Source of the DNA: Halobacteriaceae archaeon Tc-Br11_E2g27 | GTDB taxonomy: Archaea; Halobacteriota; Halobacteria; Halobacteriales; Haloarculaceae | NCBI GenBank assembly: GCA_001564135.1 | Contig: LKNH01000112.1 | Coordinates: 1-8,119, forward strand | DNA: 8,119 nucleotides | Direction: 5' to 3' | In this document: in pieces, positions 1-6,020 of the stretch | Layout of the letters: every line of letters begins with the position of its first letter | How positions within the stretch are numbered: position 1 is the stretch's first letter | Notes under the pieces: model-generated | Told to the model about the DNA's origin: nothing | The model's database searches: none | What the model saw: only the letters and a program-made list of their open reading frames with translations | Made by a program: the position numbers and the translations under genes

Positions 1-98
1 AATAATACCAGCGTCAATCGGATACAGGCGTTCGGTTTGTACTCGTTCGTCGGTGTCGGTGGCGCTCAGGGCTGTAAGGATTCGAACGTCCGAAGTAA
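1..98. other. Window edge with no assignable gene
   Basis: This stretch lies downstream of tRNA-Gln on the minus strand. It has no open frame with a start codon that I would call a gene. One minus-strand frame stays open from about 98 to the edge and reads like plausible haloarchaeal protein, but it has no start codon outside the tRNA and is only about 32 codons long, so it may be chance or a remnant. No clear T-run terminator for the tRNA is visible. Confidence 0.4.
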
Positions 99-171
99 TA
101 GTCCCGGGAGGATTCGAACCTCCGTCGTGAGCCCCAGAAGCTCACATGATTGGCCACTACACCACGGGACT
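99..171 (-). tRNA. tRNA-Gln (anticodon CUG)
   Basis: On the minus strand this folds as a complete cloverleaf. The 7-bp acceptor stem pairs AGTCCCG with CGGGACT and is followed by an A discriminator base. The anticodon stem TGAGC/GCTCA closes the loop TTCTGGG, giving anticodon CTG, which reads the CAG codon for glutamine. The T-arm is GGAGG-TTCGAAT-CCTCC. CCA is not encoded, as is common in archaea, and no intron is seen. It is transcribed divergently from purO. Confidence 0.96.
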
Positions 172-194
172 GCATGAGTGGGTAATCAATCGCC

Positions 195-202
195 CTACTT
201 AT
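195..202 (-). promoter_or_regulatory. Probable TATA box for tRNA-Gln
   Basis: Read on the minus strand this is CATAAGTA, centred about 28 bases upstream of the first base of the mature tRNA at 171. That is the normal distance for an archaeal TATA box when transcription starts at or very near the tRNA 5' end. The call rests on position and A/T content only. Confidence 0.4.
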
Positions 203-227
203 GCGTGTCGACAGCAACTTCGACAGC

Positions 228-233
228 TACATA
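228..233 (+). promoter_or_regulatory. Possible TATA-like box for purO
   Basis: TACATA is centred about 27 bases before the ATG at 258. This fits a leaderless or very short-leader transcript starting near that ATG, and it argues against starting translation at the upstream in-frame ATG at 201. The match is weak. A GGAG at 246-249 also offers a possible ribosome-binding site, so the transcript could have a leader instead. Confidence 0.3.
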
Positions 234-257
234 CCCACACACACAGGAGCACCGAGC

Positions 258-857
258 ATGTACGTCGGACGCTTCGTCGTCGTTGGTCCCGAGGTGGGCG
301 CCTATCGCGTCTCCTCGCGGTCGTTCCCGAACAGGCAAGCAACTGAGCGCGAGCAGGCAATCACCGTCGGCCCGACGCCCGATGCGCCAGAGACTGACAA
401 CCCGTACATCTCGTATAACTGCCTCCGCCTGACAGACGGTGGGGCAGTCATCGGCAACGGCTCACATGTCGACCCAATCGCCGAAAAGCTGGAGCTAGGC
501 TATCCCGCACGTGATGCCCTCGCCCATGCACTGCTTGCACTAGATTTCGAGAAAGATGATTATGACACCCCACGAATCGCCGGAATCGTGGGCGCAGACG
601 ACCCAAGTACGACAGCCGATGGACCATCCGGCGTGATTGGCACAGTTCGCCGTGATGCACTGATTGTGAAAGAAGTCACCGAGCCAACGCTGGTTGCGAC
701 CTACGAACATGACAGCCCGGAGGCGTTCGAGCTCGCTACGAGCGATGCAGCGGATGCTGCGCGCGAACTCTACGACCACGAGTTCGAGCATGCTGTCTGT
801 GCCGCCGGCGTTTCGCTGACCGAAGATGGGTTCGAAACGGCTATTGTGAACGAGTGA
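258..857 (+). CDS. purO: IMP cyclohydrolase, archaeal PurO type
   Basis: This enzyme closes the purine ring, converting FAICAR to IMP, the last step of de novo purine synthesis. It acts in the cytoplasm. Archaeal PurO is unrelated to the cyclohydrolase domain of bacterial PurH. The 199-residue product begins MYVGRFVVVGP, the characteristic start of haloarchaeal PurO. It continues with segments I recognise from the family: an NPYISYNCLR stretch near residues 48-57, a GNGSHVDPIAEKLELGYPARDA stretch near 66-87 and LDFEKDDYDTPRIA near 95-108. No signal peptide or membrane segment is present. An in-frame ATG at 201 would add 19 residues, but the family begins at the later Met. A GGAG at 246-249 sits 8 bases before that Met, and a TATA-like box sits at about -27. 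The identification is firm; the start is likely. Confidence 0.93.
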   Translation: MYVGRFVVVGPEVGAYRVSSRSFPNRQATEREQAITVGPTPDAPETDNPYISYNCLRLTDGGAVIGNGSHVDPIAEKLELGYPARDALAHALLALDFEKDDYDTPRIAGIVGADDPSTTADGPSGVIGTVRRDALIVKEVTEPTLVATYEHDSPEAFELATSDAADAARELYDHEFEHAVCAAGVSLTEDGFETAIVNE

Positions 858-928
858 GGCCGAGCGACAAACGAATTCGCAGAACGGATGAGAAAGGCAC
901 GCAATCGAAAAGGCAGCCTATGAGAAGG

Positions 929-936
929 CTTACAAG
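929..936 (+). promoter_or_regulatory. Possible TATA-like box for tatC
   Basis: CTTACAAG is centred about 27-28 bases upstream of the tatC ATG at 960, which suggests a leaderless transcript. No convincing Shine-Dalgarno sequence precedes the ATG. The 102-base gap after purO (858-959) otherwise holds two near-identical short A/G-rich direct repeats (ATGAGAAAGGC at 888-898 and ATGAGAAGGC at 920-929) and a weak 5-bp hairpin at 915-930. Confidence 0.25.
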
Positions 937-959
937 AGGCAAAACCGAACCAGAGGCCG

Positions 960-2189
960 ATGACTAGCGGGGAGAAAGACGACCAGCCCGGTCACTCTGA
1001 TGATTCGCCGAGTGACGAGGCTGCTGACAGTTCCCCGACTGATTCTCCAGCCGAAAATGAGCAAGACGCTCAGCCGGAGAGCAAATCAGAAGATACTGTA
1101 GCGGATACCGAGGCTATCGACGACGAAGAAGAGGAGGTGGATGAAAGCGAGACGATTGAAGAAAAGGAAGCTACCGATGATGATGATGAGATAGGTAGTG
1201 ACGAAGAGGACGGTTCGACCGAAAGCGTCGGTCTCTTTGACGCCGAATGGGGGATGGAAGACGAGAGTGACGAAGGGAGCGAAGAAGACAACGAAGCTGA
1301 AAGTGAGTTAGGCGAGGAAGACGACGAAACTGAAGACGAAAAAGGAGAAGCAGAACCCGTCGATTCCGAGACTGACGGTGGAACGGTCGCCGAAGAGGAG
1401 ACAGGCGGAGTACTCGATGGAGCACCCGACGACGAGGAGATGCCCCTGACGGCCCACATCGAGGAGATGATAAAACGGTTGTTGGCCGTGATTGTGGTGA
1501 TGGGCGGAGTAAGCCTGCTTGTCTTTCCTATCGCGGCCGACATCGCCAATCATCTCTGGTACAACTACCTGCCGGCACCAGACGCCGGAATCTCCGCATG
1601 TCTCGATAATCCAGAGGAGGGCGGAGGTGCCTGTCCCCGTGTATACCACCCACTGGGGCTGTTAATAACCCGGCTGAAAATCGCTTCTCTTGCGGGCTTC
1701 ATCCTCGCATTGCCGGTCTTCGTCTATCAAACCTATCTGTTCATGCGACCAGGGCTATACCCACAGGAGCGCCGGTATTATCTTGCCTCGGTACCGACGA
1801 GTCTTGTCCTTGCGCTCGTCGGGGTAGCCTTCGCGTACTTCCTGATTCTCCCGTTCATATTCAACTACTTCATGGTCTACTCCGCCGGCGTTGTCGGGGA
1901 AGGAGGCATCGCATTCGGGTTGATGGAAACGTTCGACCTCATCCTGTTGATGATGGGGCTTTTTGCACTCGTCTTCCAGATTCCGCTGTTTATGATGCTG
2001 GCAATCATGATGGGGATTACAACCCGGCTCTGGCTCGAAGATAAGCGTATCATCTTCTGGGTCGTCTTCGCCGGCGTGGCCTTCCTGTTTAGCCCTGACC
2101 CGACTGGGATGGCCCCATTGCTGGTCGCGATTACCATGATTGGTCTGTTCGAGCTGACACTGCTGTTGCTCCGGTGGACGGGACGGTGA
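960..2189 (+). CDS. tatC: Twin-arginine translocase subunit TatC with long acidic N-terminal extension
   Basis: TatC is the membrane receptor of the Tat pathway, which exports folded proteins and is heavily used by haloarchaea. Residues 161-409 are a full-size TatC core (249 residues) starting MPLTAHIEEM, with about six membrane segments near 174-197, 233-259, 275-303, 322-352, 363-379 and 384-404. It aligns with E. coli TatC from memory: F261 and E270 (LF..PGLYPQERR) correspond to F94 and E103, D380 (SPDPT) to D211, and E168/E169 to E15. The position of E. coli R17 is Ile here. Residues 1-160 are low-complexity: I count 73 Asp/Glu, 4 Lys and no Arg. Because TatC has a cytoplasmic N-terminus, this tail should be cytoplasmic. 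A later start at Met161 is possible, but the frame is continuously open and acid-biased from 960. The gene converges with the kinase. Haloarchaea usually have more than one TatC; I do not assign a subclass. Confidence 0.93.
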   Translation: MTSGEKDDQPGHSDDSPSDEAADSSPTDSPAENEQDAQPESKSEDTVADTEAIDDEEEEVDESETIEEKEATDDDDEIGSDEEDGSTESVGLFDAEWGMEDESDEGSEEDNEAESELGEEDDETEDEKGEAEPVDSETDGGTVAEEETGGVLDGAPDDEEMPLTAHIEEMIKRLLAVIVVMGGVSLLVFPIAADIANHLWYNYLPAPDAGISACLDNPEEGGGACPRVYHPLGLLITRLKIASLAGFILALPVFVYQTYLFMRPGLYPQERRYYLASVPTSLVLALVGVAFAYFLILPFIFNYFMVYSAGVVGEGGIAFGLMETFDLILLMMGLFALVFQIPLFMMLAIMMGITTRLWLEDKRIIFWVVFAGVAFLFSPDPTGMAPLLVAITMIGLFELTLLLLRWTGR

Positions 2190-2218
2190 GGGCGAAAACA
2201 GGCCACCCACACGTTCGC

Positions 2219-4390
2219 TCACTCTTGCTGTTCCATCGATGAGACCTCAGTAATATCAAACCGAGCGCCGCCCGAGAGGCTCTCCGTAACGCTAATGTCC
2301 CAGCCGTGGCCGTCGACGATATCGGTCACGATAGCGAGTCCGTAGCCAGTGCCAGTCTCGGAATGGCTGACACCCTGCTCGAATATTTCCTCGCGCTGTT
2401 CCGGTGGAATGCCAGGGCCGTCATCTGCAACGAAAAAACGCTCATCGTCGTGTCCAACGCGGACAGTCACCTGGTCATCACCGTGTTCCACAGCGTTCCG
2501 GAAGAGATTCTCGAAGGCCTGTATGAGCCTCTCTTCATCCGCACTAAGCATCGTGTCGCCCTCGATATCGAGCGTTGCCGCGCCGGTGTCGACGTTCACC
2601 CAGGCACTGCGGGCCGCTGCTGCAAGCGAGAGACGTTCACGAGTCAGTTCCTGGTCGCCACGGGCACGGGCAAGCAAATCATCGATGAGGTTGCTCATCC
2701 GTTCGAGCGACGTTTCAATCTTGTCGAGATGCTCCGTAGGGTCATCGTCACGGTGTGCCAAATCAGCATGGAGCGAGGCGACGTTGAGCGGGTTGCGCAG
2801 GTCGTGTGAGACAACGCTTGCAAAGTCATTGAGGCGTTCGTTGCGCTGGGCAAGCTGGCGCTCTCGTTGTGTCCGTGCGAACGCCGAGGCAACAGTACTC
2901 GCAAGGAGGCGACAGAGTTCGATATCGGTCTCGTCGAAGGCATGTTCCTCCGGGGAGTATGCGCCAAGGACGCCAACATCACCAATTGGGACGAGCAGCT
3001 CGGATTCGACATCGGAGGGATGGTGCGACGCCGAAGTGGTGATTAATCCGGAGCCAAGCATCCGATGGTCGCCCTGTTCGTAGACCCGCCAGAGAAATTC
3101 GTTGTCGGGGCCCAGCGGGCCCATCTCTTCGTCAAGAATGTGCTCGGAGTAGGCAAGCGGTCGCAACTGGTTACTCGAGTGGTCGTATCGCCAGACAACA
3201 GCGGATGGGAACGCAAGAATCTCTTCGGCAGCCCACACAGCAGTCTGTGCGACATCGATATCGGAGCCAGCGACGATAAGCTCCTGCGAGACTTCGTGGA
3301 GGGCCTCAAGCCGTTCTCGAAGTGCAACCCGTGCAGTGATATCGCGGAAGAAAACCGATAGGCCGTCGGTCGATGGATAGGCCGTGACCTCGAACCAACT
3401 CTCGCTCGGACGGTAGTATTCCTCGAAACTCGTCGGCTCCTGTGTTTCCATTGCGTCGGTAAACTCCGTATAGAAATCCGACGTCATCGCCGCCGGGAAC
3501 GTATCCCAGAACTGGACACCCAGCACCGACTCGGGGTCGACATCGAGAAGCGAGGCAGCCTTGCTGTTGAGATATACGAAACGGTCCTCGTTATCAAGCG
3601 CAACGAACGCGTCAGTGATTCGTTCGAGCGTATCATCGTGTGCAAGCGCGTCAGCCTGACCGTCCGTTGAGGCAGTCTCTGTTGATTCTCGGTCCGTCTC
3701 CTGATTCGTTTCTTGTTCGATTCGTTCGTACAGAAAGCATTCGAGACCGCCATCCTCGCAGGGGGAGATGTGTGCCTCAAGTGGCCGCCCAATTGCCTCG
3801 CCAACGACGACCTCACTCGGTTCGCCAGTCTCCATCGCCTCCTGACACGCCTCGCCAAGGGCAGATTTTTCCCATGTGGGAAATACTTCGAACAAGTTGT
3901 TTCCTATGAAGGCAGATGGTTTCGTTTCGTTCCACGATGCAAGCGTGGGGTCGACATCTTGGATTTGCCAGCTCCGGTCAACAGCCAGATAGGCTCCCGG
4001 AAATCGAGAGATAGAATCGGCATCAGCGGCAAAGATTGAATCAAGCAAGACCGCCAGCAGCTTCTCTGTCGCGTCGTCCGGGTCAGCCTCCGGCGGCAGA
4101 TACTGTACCTCGATGCTGTCCGGTACCGCCGCAACCGCACCGGTCCGGTCAATGAGCGGAACGCGAGGAGCCTGATTCGAGAGTGCGTTAACGACCGACT
4201 GCAGCTCATCACCAGTAACTGAGCGGTCACAGACAACACAGTCAATCTCGTCAGAGAGAACAGATTCCAGACTGGTAGCCTCAGTGGTGACCAGATTAAC
4301 CGACCGAGAGAGGTGTCTCCCAAGTTGTCGGAGTAGCTCATACCCCCGTTGTTCCTCCCCCACGAAGGAAACTGTAACCGGCGAAAGCAC
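2219..4390 (-). CDS. Soluble multidomain sensor histidine kinase (receiver-like, PAS, PAS, GAF, HisKA, HATPase)
   Basis: This 723-residue cytoplasmic sensor kinase has no membrane segment. Residues 1-120 resemble a degenerate response-regulator receiver: D55 sits where the phospho-accepting Asp should be, but the usual acidic pair is EE (12-13) and the conserved Lys is not evident. PAS-like domains follow at about 128-225 and 252-355, joined by a Thr/Glu-rich linker, then a GAF-like domain at about 362-508. The kinase core has H529 in the H-box (VVSHDLRNPLN), N628 and N632 in the N-box, a DDGPGIP G1 box at 656-662 and a GTGYGLAIV G2 box at 680-688, so catalysis looks intact. The start is GTG with a TATA-like box at the leaderless distance. 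No response regulator lies nearby, so the partner and signal are unknown. On the minus strand a short T-run at 2195-2198 beyond the stop could terminate transcription. Confidence 0.9.
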   Translation of the reverse strand: MLSPVTVSFVGEEQRGYELLRQLGRHLSRSVNLVTTEATSLESVLSDEIDCVVCDRSVTGDELQSVVNALSNQAPRVPLIDRTGAVAAVPDSIEVQYLPPEADPDDATEKLLAVLLDSIFAADADSISRFPGAYLAVDRSWQIQDVDPTLASWNETKPSAFIGNNLFEVFPTWEKSALGEACQEAMETGEPSEVVVGEAIGRPLEAHISPCEDGGLECFLYERIEQETNQETDRESTETASTDGQADALAHDDTLERITDAFVALDNEDRFVYLNSKAASLLDVDPESVLGVQFWDTFPAAMTSDFYTEFTDAMETQEPTSFEEYYRPSESWFEVTAYPSTDGLSVFFRDITARVALRERLEALHEVSQELIVAGSDIDVAQTAVWAAEEILAFPSAVVWRYDHSSNQLRPLAYSEHILDEEMGPLGPDNEFLWRVYEQGDHRMLGSGLITTSASHHPSDVESELLVPIGDVGVLGAYSPEEHAFDETDIELCRLLASTVASAFARTQRERQLAQRNERLNDFASVVSHDLRNPLNVASLHADLAHRDDDPTEHLDKIETSLERMSNLIDDLLARARGDQELTRERLSLAAAARSAWVNVDTGAATLDIEGDTMLSADEERLIQAFENLFRNAVEHGDDQVTVRVGHDDERFFVADDGPGIPPEQREEIFEQGVSHSETGTGYGLAIVTDIVDGHGWDISVTESLSGGARFDITEVSSMEQQE

Positions 4391-4414
4391 GCCCGGGAAT
4401 TTGTTCTGCTCAAT

Positions 4415-4423
4415 GATAATTAT
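4415..4423 (-). promoter_or_regulatory. Probable TATA box of the histidine kinase gene
   Basis: Read on the minus strand this is ATAATTATC, strongly A/T-rich against its surroundings. It is centred about 29 bases upstream of the GTG at 4390, so a leaderless transcript beginning at the GTG is likely. This supports the GTG start and shows that the kinase has its own promoter rather than depending on the upstream SDR gene. Confidence 0.5.
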
Positions 4424-4424
4424 T

Positions 4425-4438
4425 CTGAACCAGTTCAG
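4425..4438. promoter_or_regulatory. Operator-like palindrome upstream of the kinase TATA box
   Basis: CTGAAC and GTTCAG form a perfect 6-bp inverted repeat separated by two bases. The site directly abuts the upstream side of the kinase TATA box, where archaeal TFB (BRE) and activators bind. A dimeric regulator bound here could activate the gene or block TFB. I do not recognise the sequence as a known regulator site. Confidence 0.4.
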
Positions 4439-4453
4439 GATAGTGAGAATCAG

Positions 4454-4467
4454 CCGAACGTATTCGG
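4454..4467. repeat. Short perfect hairpin downstream of the SDR gene
   Basis: CCGAA and TTCGG pair around the four-base loop CGTA. The hairpin begins about 20 bases after the SDR stop codon on the minus strand and lies upstream of the kinase promoter. It could affect the 3' end of the SDR transcript, but archaeal termination depends mainly on T-runs and none follows closely. A 5-bp stem may also be chance. Confidence 0.2.
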
Positions 4468-4486
4468 GAGTGGTGAATCGAATAGA

Positions 4487-5272
4487 TTAGCTTCGAAGCG
4501 AACCGCCGTCGACCGGAACCGCTGCTCCGTTCACGTAGCTTGCCCGGTCGCTTGCGAGGAACGCAGCAACATCACCGAGTTCCTGTGGTTCCCCGATGCG
4601 GTCAAGTGGAACGTCGCCCGCCCACTCTTCGTATCCTTCCGCGTAATCGGCGACCTCACCGCGCTCGACGGAGGCCTCGATGAGTTCCTCGATACGTGCG
4701 GTCTCGTGTGCGCCCGGTAACAGCGCGTTAACGCGTACTTCCGGGGAGAACTCCCGTGAAAGGGTTTTGACGAGCCCGATAACCGTTCGACGAACCGCGT
4801 TCGAAAGGACGAGTCCGTCGGCAACTTCCTGTACTGTCCGCGAAGTGATGGCAACGGCGGAGCCCGCCTCGGAATCCCGAAGGTACGGGTAGCTCTCCCG
4901 AAGTGTCCAGACGGCACTCATCACCAGCAGGTCGTAGGCGTCGTACCAGTCCTCGTCGTCCATCTCCAGAAACGGACCGCTTGGCGGGCCGCCAGCGCTC
5001 GTGACGACATGGTCAATCCCACCAAATGTGTCGACAGTCTCTTCGACGAGTGCCGTGACGTGGTCGCGGTCGGTCAGGTCCGCCTGTACCGTCAATACGT
5101 CACCGCTGCCTGCTGTTTCAAGCTGTTCGCCGGCGGCTGCAAGACGGGATTCGGTGCGGCCACAGATGACGACATCTGCCCCCTCGCGCGCCAGCGACTC
5201 CGCGCTTGCCAGGCCGAGTCCGCTACTTGCGGCTGTACAAAGTGCGACGTTGTCGGAAAGGTTCAGGTCCAT
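4487..5272 (-). CDS. SDR-fold oxidoreductase-like protein lacking the classical Tyr/Lys catalytic pair
   Basis: This 261-residue Rossmann-fold protein belongs to the short-chain dehydrogenase/reductase superfamily. It has a variant glycine motif TAASSGLG (13-20) in place of TGxxxGxG, D66 in the adenine-contacting position, SAGG (92-95) in place of NAGG, and the usual C-terminal segment ending AVPVDGGSLRS. S144 may match the catalytic Ser, but where YxxxK should follow the sequence reads VLSNAVRR (155-162), so the catalytic Tyr and Lys are absent. This matches my memory of the BKR-like subgroup that includes Aeropyrum APE0912, which also deviates from the motifs. An upstream in-frame GTG at 5296 would add eight residues. 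I prefer the ATG at 5272 because MDLNLSDNVAL fits the family and a TATA-like box lies about 29 bases before it. The substrate is unknown, and the protein may have a non-classical mechanism or bind rather than turn over its ligand. Confidence 0.85.
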   Translation of the reverse strand: MDLNLSDNVALCTAASSGLGLASAESLAREGADVVICGRTESRLAAAGEQLETAGSGDVLTVQADLTDRDHVTALVEETVDTFGGIDHVVTSAGGPPSGPFLEMDDEDWYDAYDLLVMSAVWTLRESYPYLRDSEAGSAVAITSRTVQEVADGLVLSNAVRRTVIGLVKTLSREFSPEVRVNALLPGAHETARIEELIEASVERGEVADYAEGYEEWAGDVPLDRIGEPQELGDVAAFLASDRASYVNGAAVPVDGGSLRS

Positions 5273-5297
5273 GCACGGATATTCGCTGTCCAGCACG

Positions 5298-5305
5298 TAA
5301 AGGAT
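5298..5305 (-). promoter_or_regulatory. Possible TATA-like box of the SDR gene
   Basis: On the minus strand this reads ATCCTTTA, centred about 29 bases upstream of the ATG at 5272. It is not at a sensible distance from the alternative GTG at 5296, so it favours the shorter protein. It sits in the gap after the TRAM gene, so the two genes may be transcribed separately. Confidence 0.3.
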
Positions 5306-5344
5306 TTGACTGTCCAGAAAGGGAAGGCTGTCCGAGGAAGAGCC

Positions 5345-5788
5345 CTATCCGCCCCAGAAGTTATCGCGGCTGCCAAGTCGAGGGTTATCCTCATCGGTCA
5401 CTTCCTCGATTGGTTCGGCTTCGTCTTCATCGTCTGTGGCATCTTCGTTTTCCTCGTCCGGGAGTCGTTCAACCTCCGCCCCGCGAGCGTGGTTGGACCG
5501 AACTTTCGTTATTTCAACGCGGGCACGAGTGGGAGGGAGCAACCCATCGACCATCACAATGAATCCATCCTCAGTTCGTCCAACACCGGCACCGCTCTCG
5601 TGGATATCCTCAACTTCGATAATCACTTCCTCGCCGGGTTTTACCGGCTGGGATTTCAGGTCCGAAATCGGTTGGTTATAATGGTTACACCACTCTGCCC
5701 CGCCACGGTCGCCGTAATGTTGACACCCCATTCCCTCGATACGTTCGCGAAAACTCGGACAATCATCGGCGAGTGGACAGTCAGCCAT
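5345..5788 (-). CDS. TRAM-domain protein with an N-terminal four-cysteine region
   Basis: This 147-residue soluble protein has four cysteines (C4, C10, C22, C34) in its first 35 residues, plus His24 and His36, which suggests a small zinc-binding or other metal-binding unit. A TRAM domain follows at about 45-103, with the conserved VEDIHESGAGVGRTEDGFIVMVDG stretch and a basic segment around residues 88-102. TRAM is an OB-like RNA-binding fold found in tRNA- and rRNA-modifying enzymes and in small archaeal stand-alone proteins, some linked to RNA chaperone activity. Residues 108-135 form an acidic, Asp/Glu-rich tail, followed by a short end (PRLGSRDNFWGG). The ATG at 5788 is supported by the family start MADCPLADDC and by a TATA-like box at -26. 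It is probably an RNA-binding protein in translation or RNA quality control, but the exact role is unknown. Confidence 0.88.
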   Translation of the reverse strand: MADCPLADDCPSFRERIEGMGCQHYGDRGGAEWCNHYNQPISDLKSQPVKPGEEVIIEVEDIHESGAGVGRTEDGFIVMVDGLLPPTRARVEITKVRSNHARGAEVERLPDEENEDATDDEDEAEPIEEVTDEDNPRLGSRDNFWGG

Positions 5789-5810
5789 GCCATGCGATAC
5801 TCTGGGCGAG

Positions 5811-5818
5811 GATTAAAC
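5811..5818 (-). promoter_or_regulatory. Probable TATA box of the TRAM gene
   Basis: GTTTAATC on the minus strand is centred about 26 bases upstream of the ATG at 5788, consistent with a leaderless transcript. The 80-base palindrome at 5854-5933 begins 36 bases further upstream. Confidence 0.45.
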
Positions 5819-5853
5819 GCTTACGGGAAGGCGAGGAGAAAGCGCCGTGCTTC

Positions 5854-5933
5854 ATACTACCGGACGTAACTTCGTAAACATACTCGACACCACGGGGTGC
5901 CGAGCTTGTTTAAAGGCTTACGTCCGGCAGTAT
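5854..5933. repeat. 80-base imperfect palindrome between divergent genes
   Basis: The two halves of this segment are inverted copies of one another around 5893/5894. The outer 16 bases at each end pair at 15 of 16 positions (5854-5869 with 5918-5933). Inside are a 5-base unmatched stretch, a perfect TAAACA/TGTTTA pairing (5875-5880 with 5907-5912), a 2-base mismatch, CTCG/CGAG (5883-5886 with 5901-5904), and CACC/GGTG (5888-5891 with 5896-5899) closing a 4-base loop. I count 29 Watson-Crick pairs of 40, plus two G/U-type pairs. TTTAAA at 5909-5914 could itself be a promoter element. It could be a paired operator, a structured RNA, or a small inverted-repeat element such as a MITE. No obvious target-site duplication flanks it. 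Confidence 0.75.
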
Positions 5934-5954
5934 CAGCGCGGGAACCATTGCAAG

Positions 5955-5981
5955 CAGTTGTTTCCGAGACACCAGTTGTCT
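5955..5981 (+). repeat. Two short direct repeats upstream of the transducer gene
   Basis: CAGTTGTTT at 5955-5963 and CAGTTGTCT at 5973-5981 match in 8 of 9 bases and start 18 bases apart. A second shared word, TGCAAG, occurs at 5949-5954 and 5981-5986. The cluster lies 70-100 bases before the transducer ATG and upstream of both TATA candidates, so it may be a regulator-binding region. Short repeats like this can arise by chance. Confidence 0.25.
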
Positions 5982-6020
5982 GCAAGGGGAAATATCAATT
6001 TATGATAACCTGACCATAAC

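Noticed and set aside
201..257. Upstream ATG extending PurO by 19 residues
   Set aside because: The family starts at MYVGRF, and both the GGAG and the TATA-like box favour 258.
1070..1549. Long minus-strand Ser-rich open frame opposite the tatC extension
   Set aside because: It is the mirror of Asp/Glu codon runs in tatC. Its composition is artificial, and it has no promoter or recognisable family.
2349..3083. Plus-strand open frame of 244 codons inside the kinase
   Set aside because: It lies opposite strongly conserved kinase motifs, is rich in Ser/Arg as expected of an antisense shadow, and shows no domain.
5009..5869. Plus-strand open frame of 286 codons spanning the SDR and TRAM genes
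   Set aside because: It covers two well-supported minus-strand genes and their gap and ends inside the palindrome. Its translation resembles no protein family.
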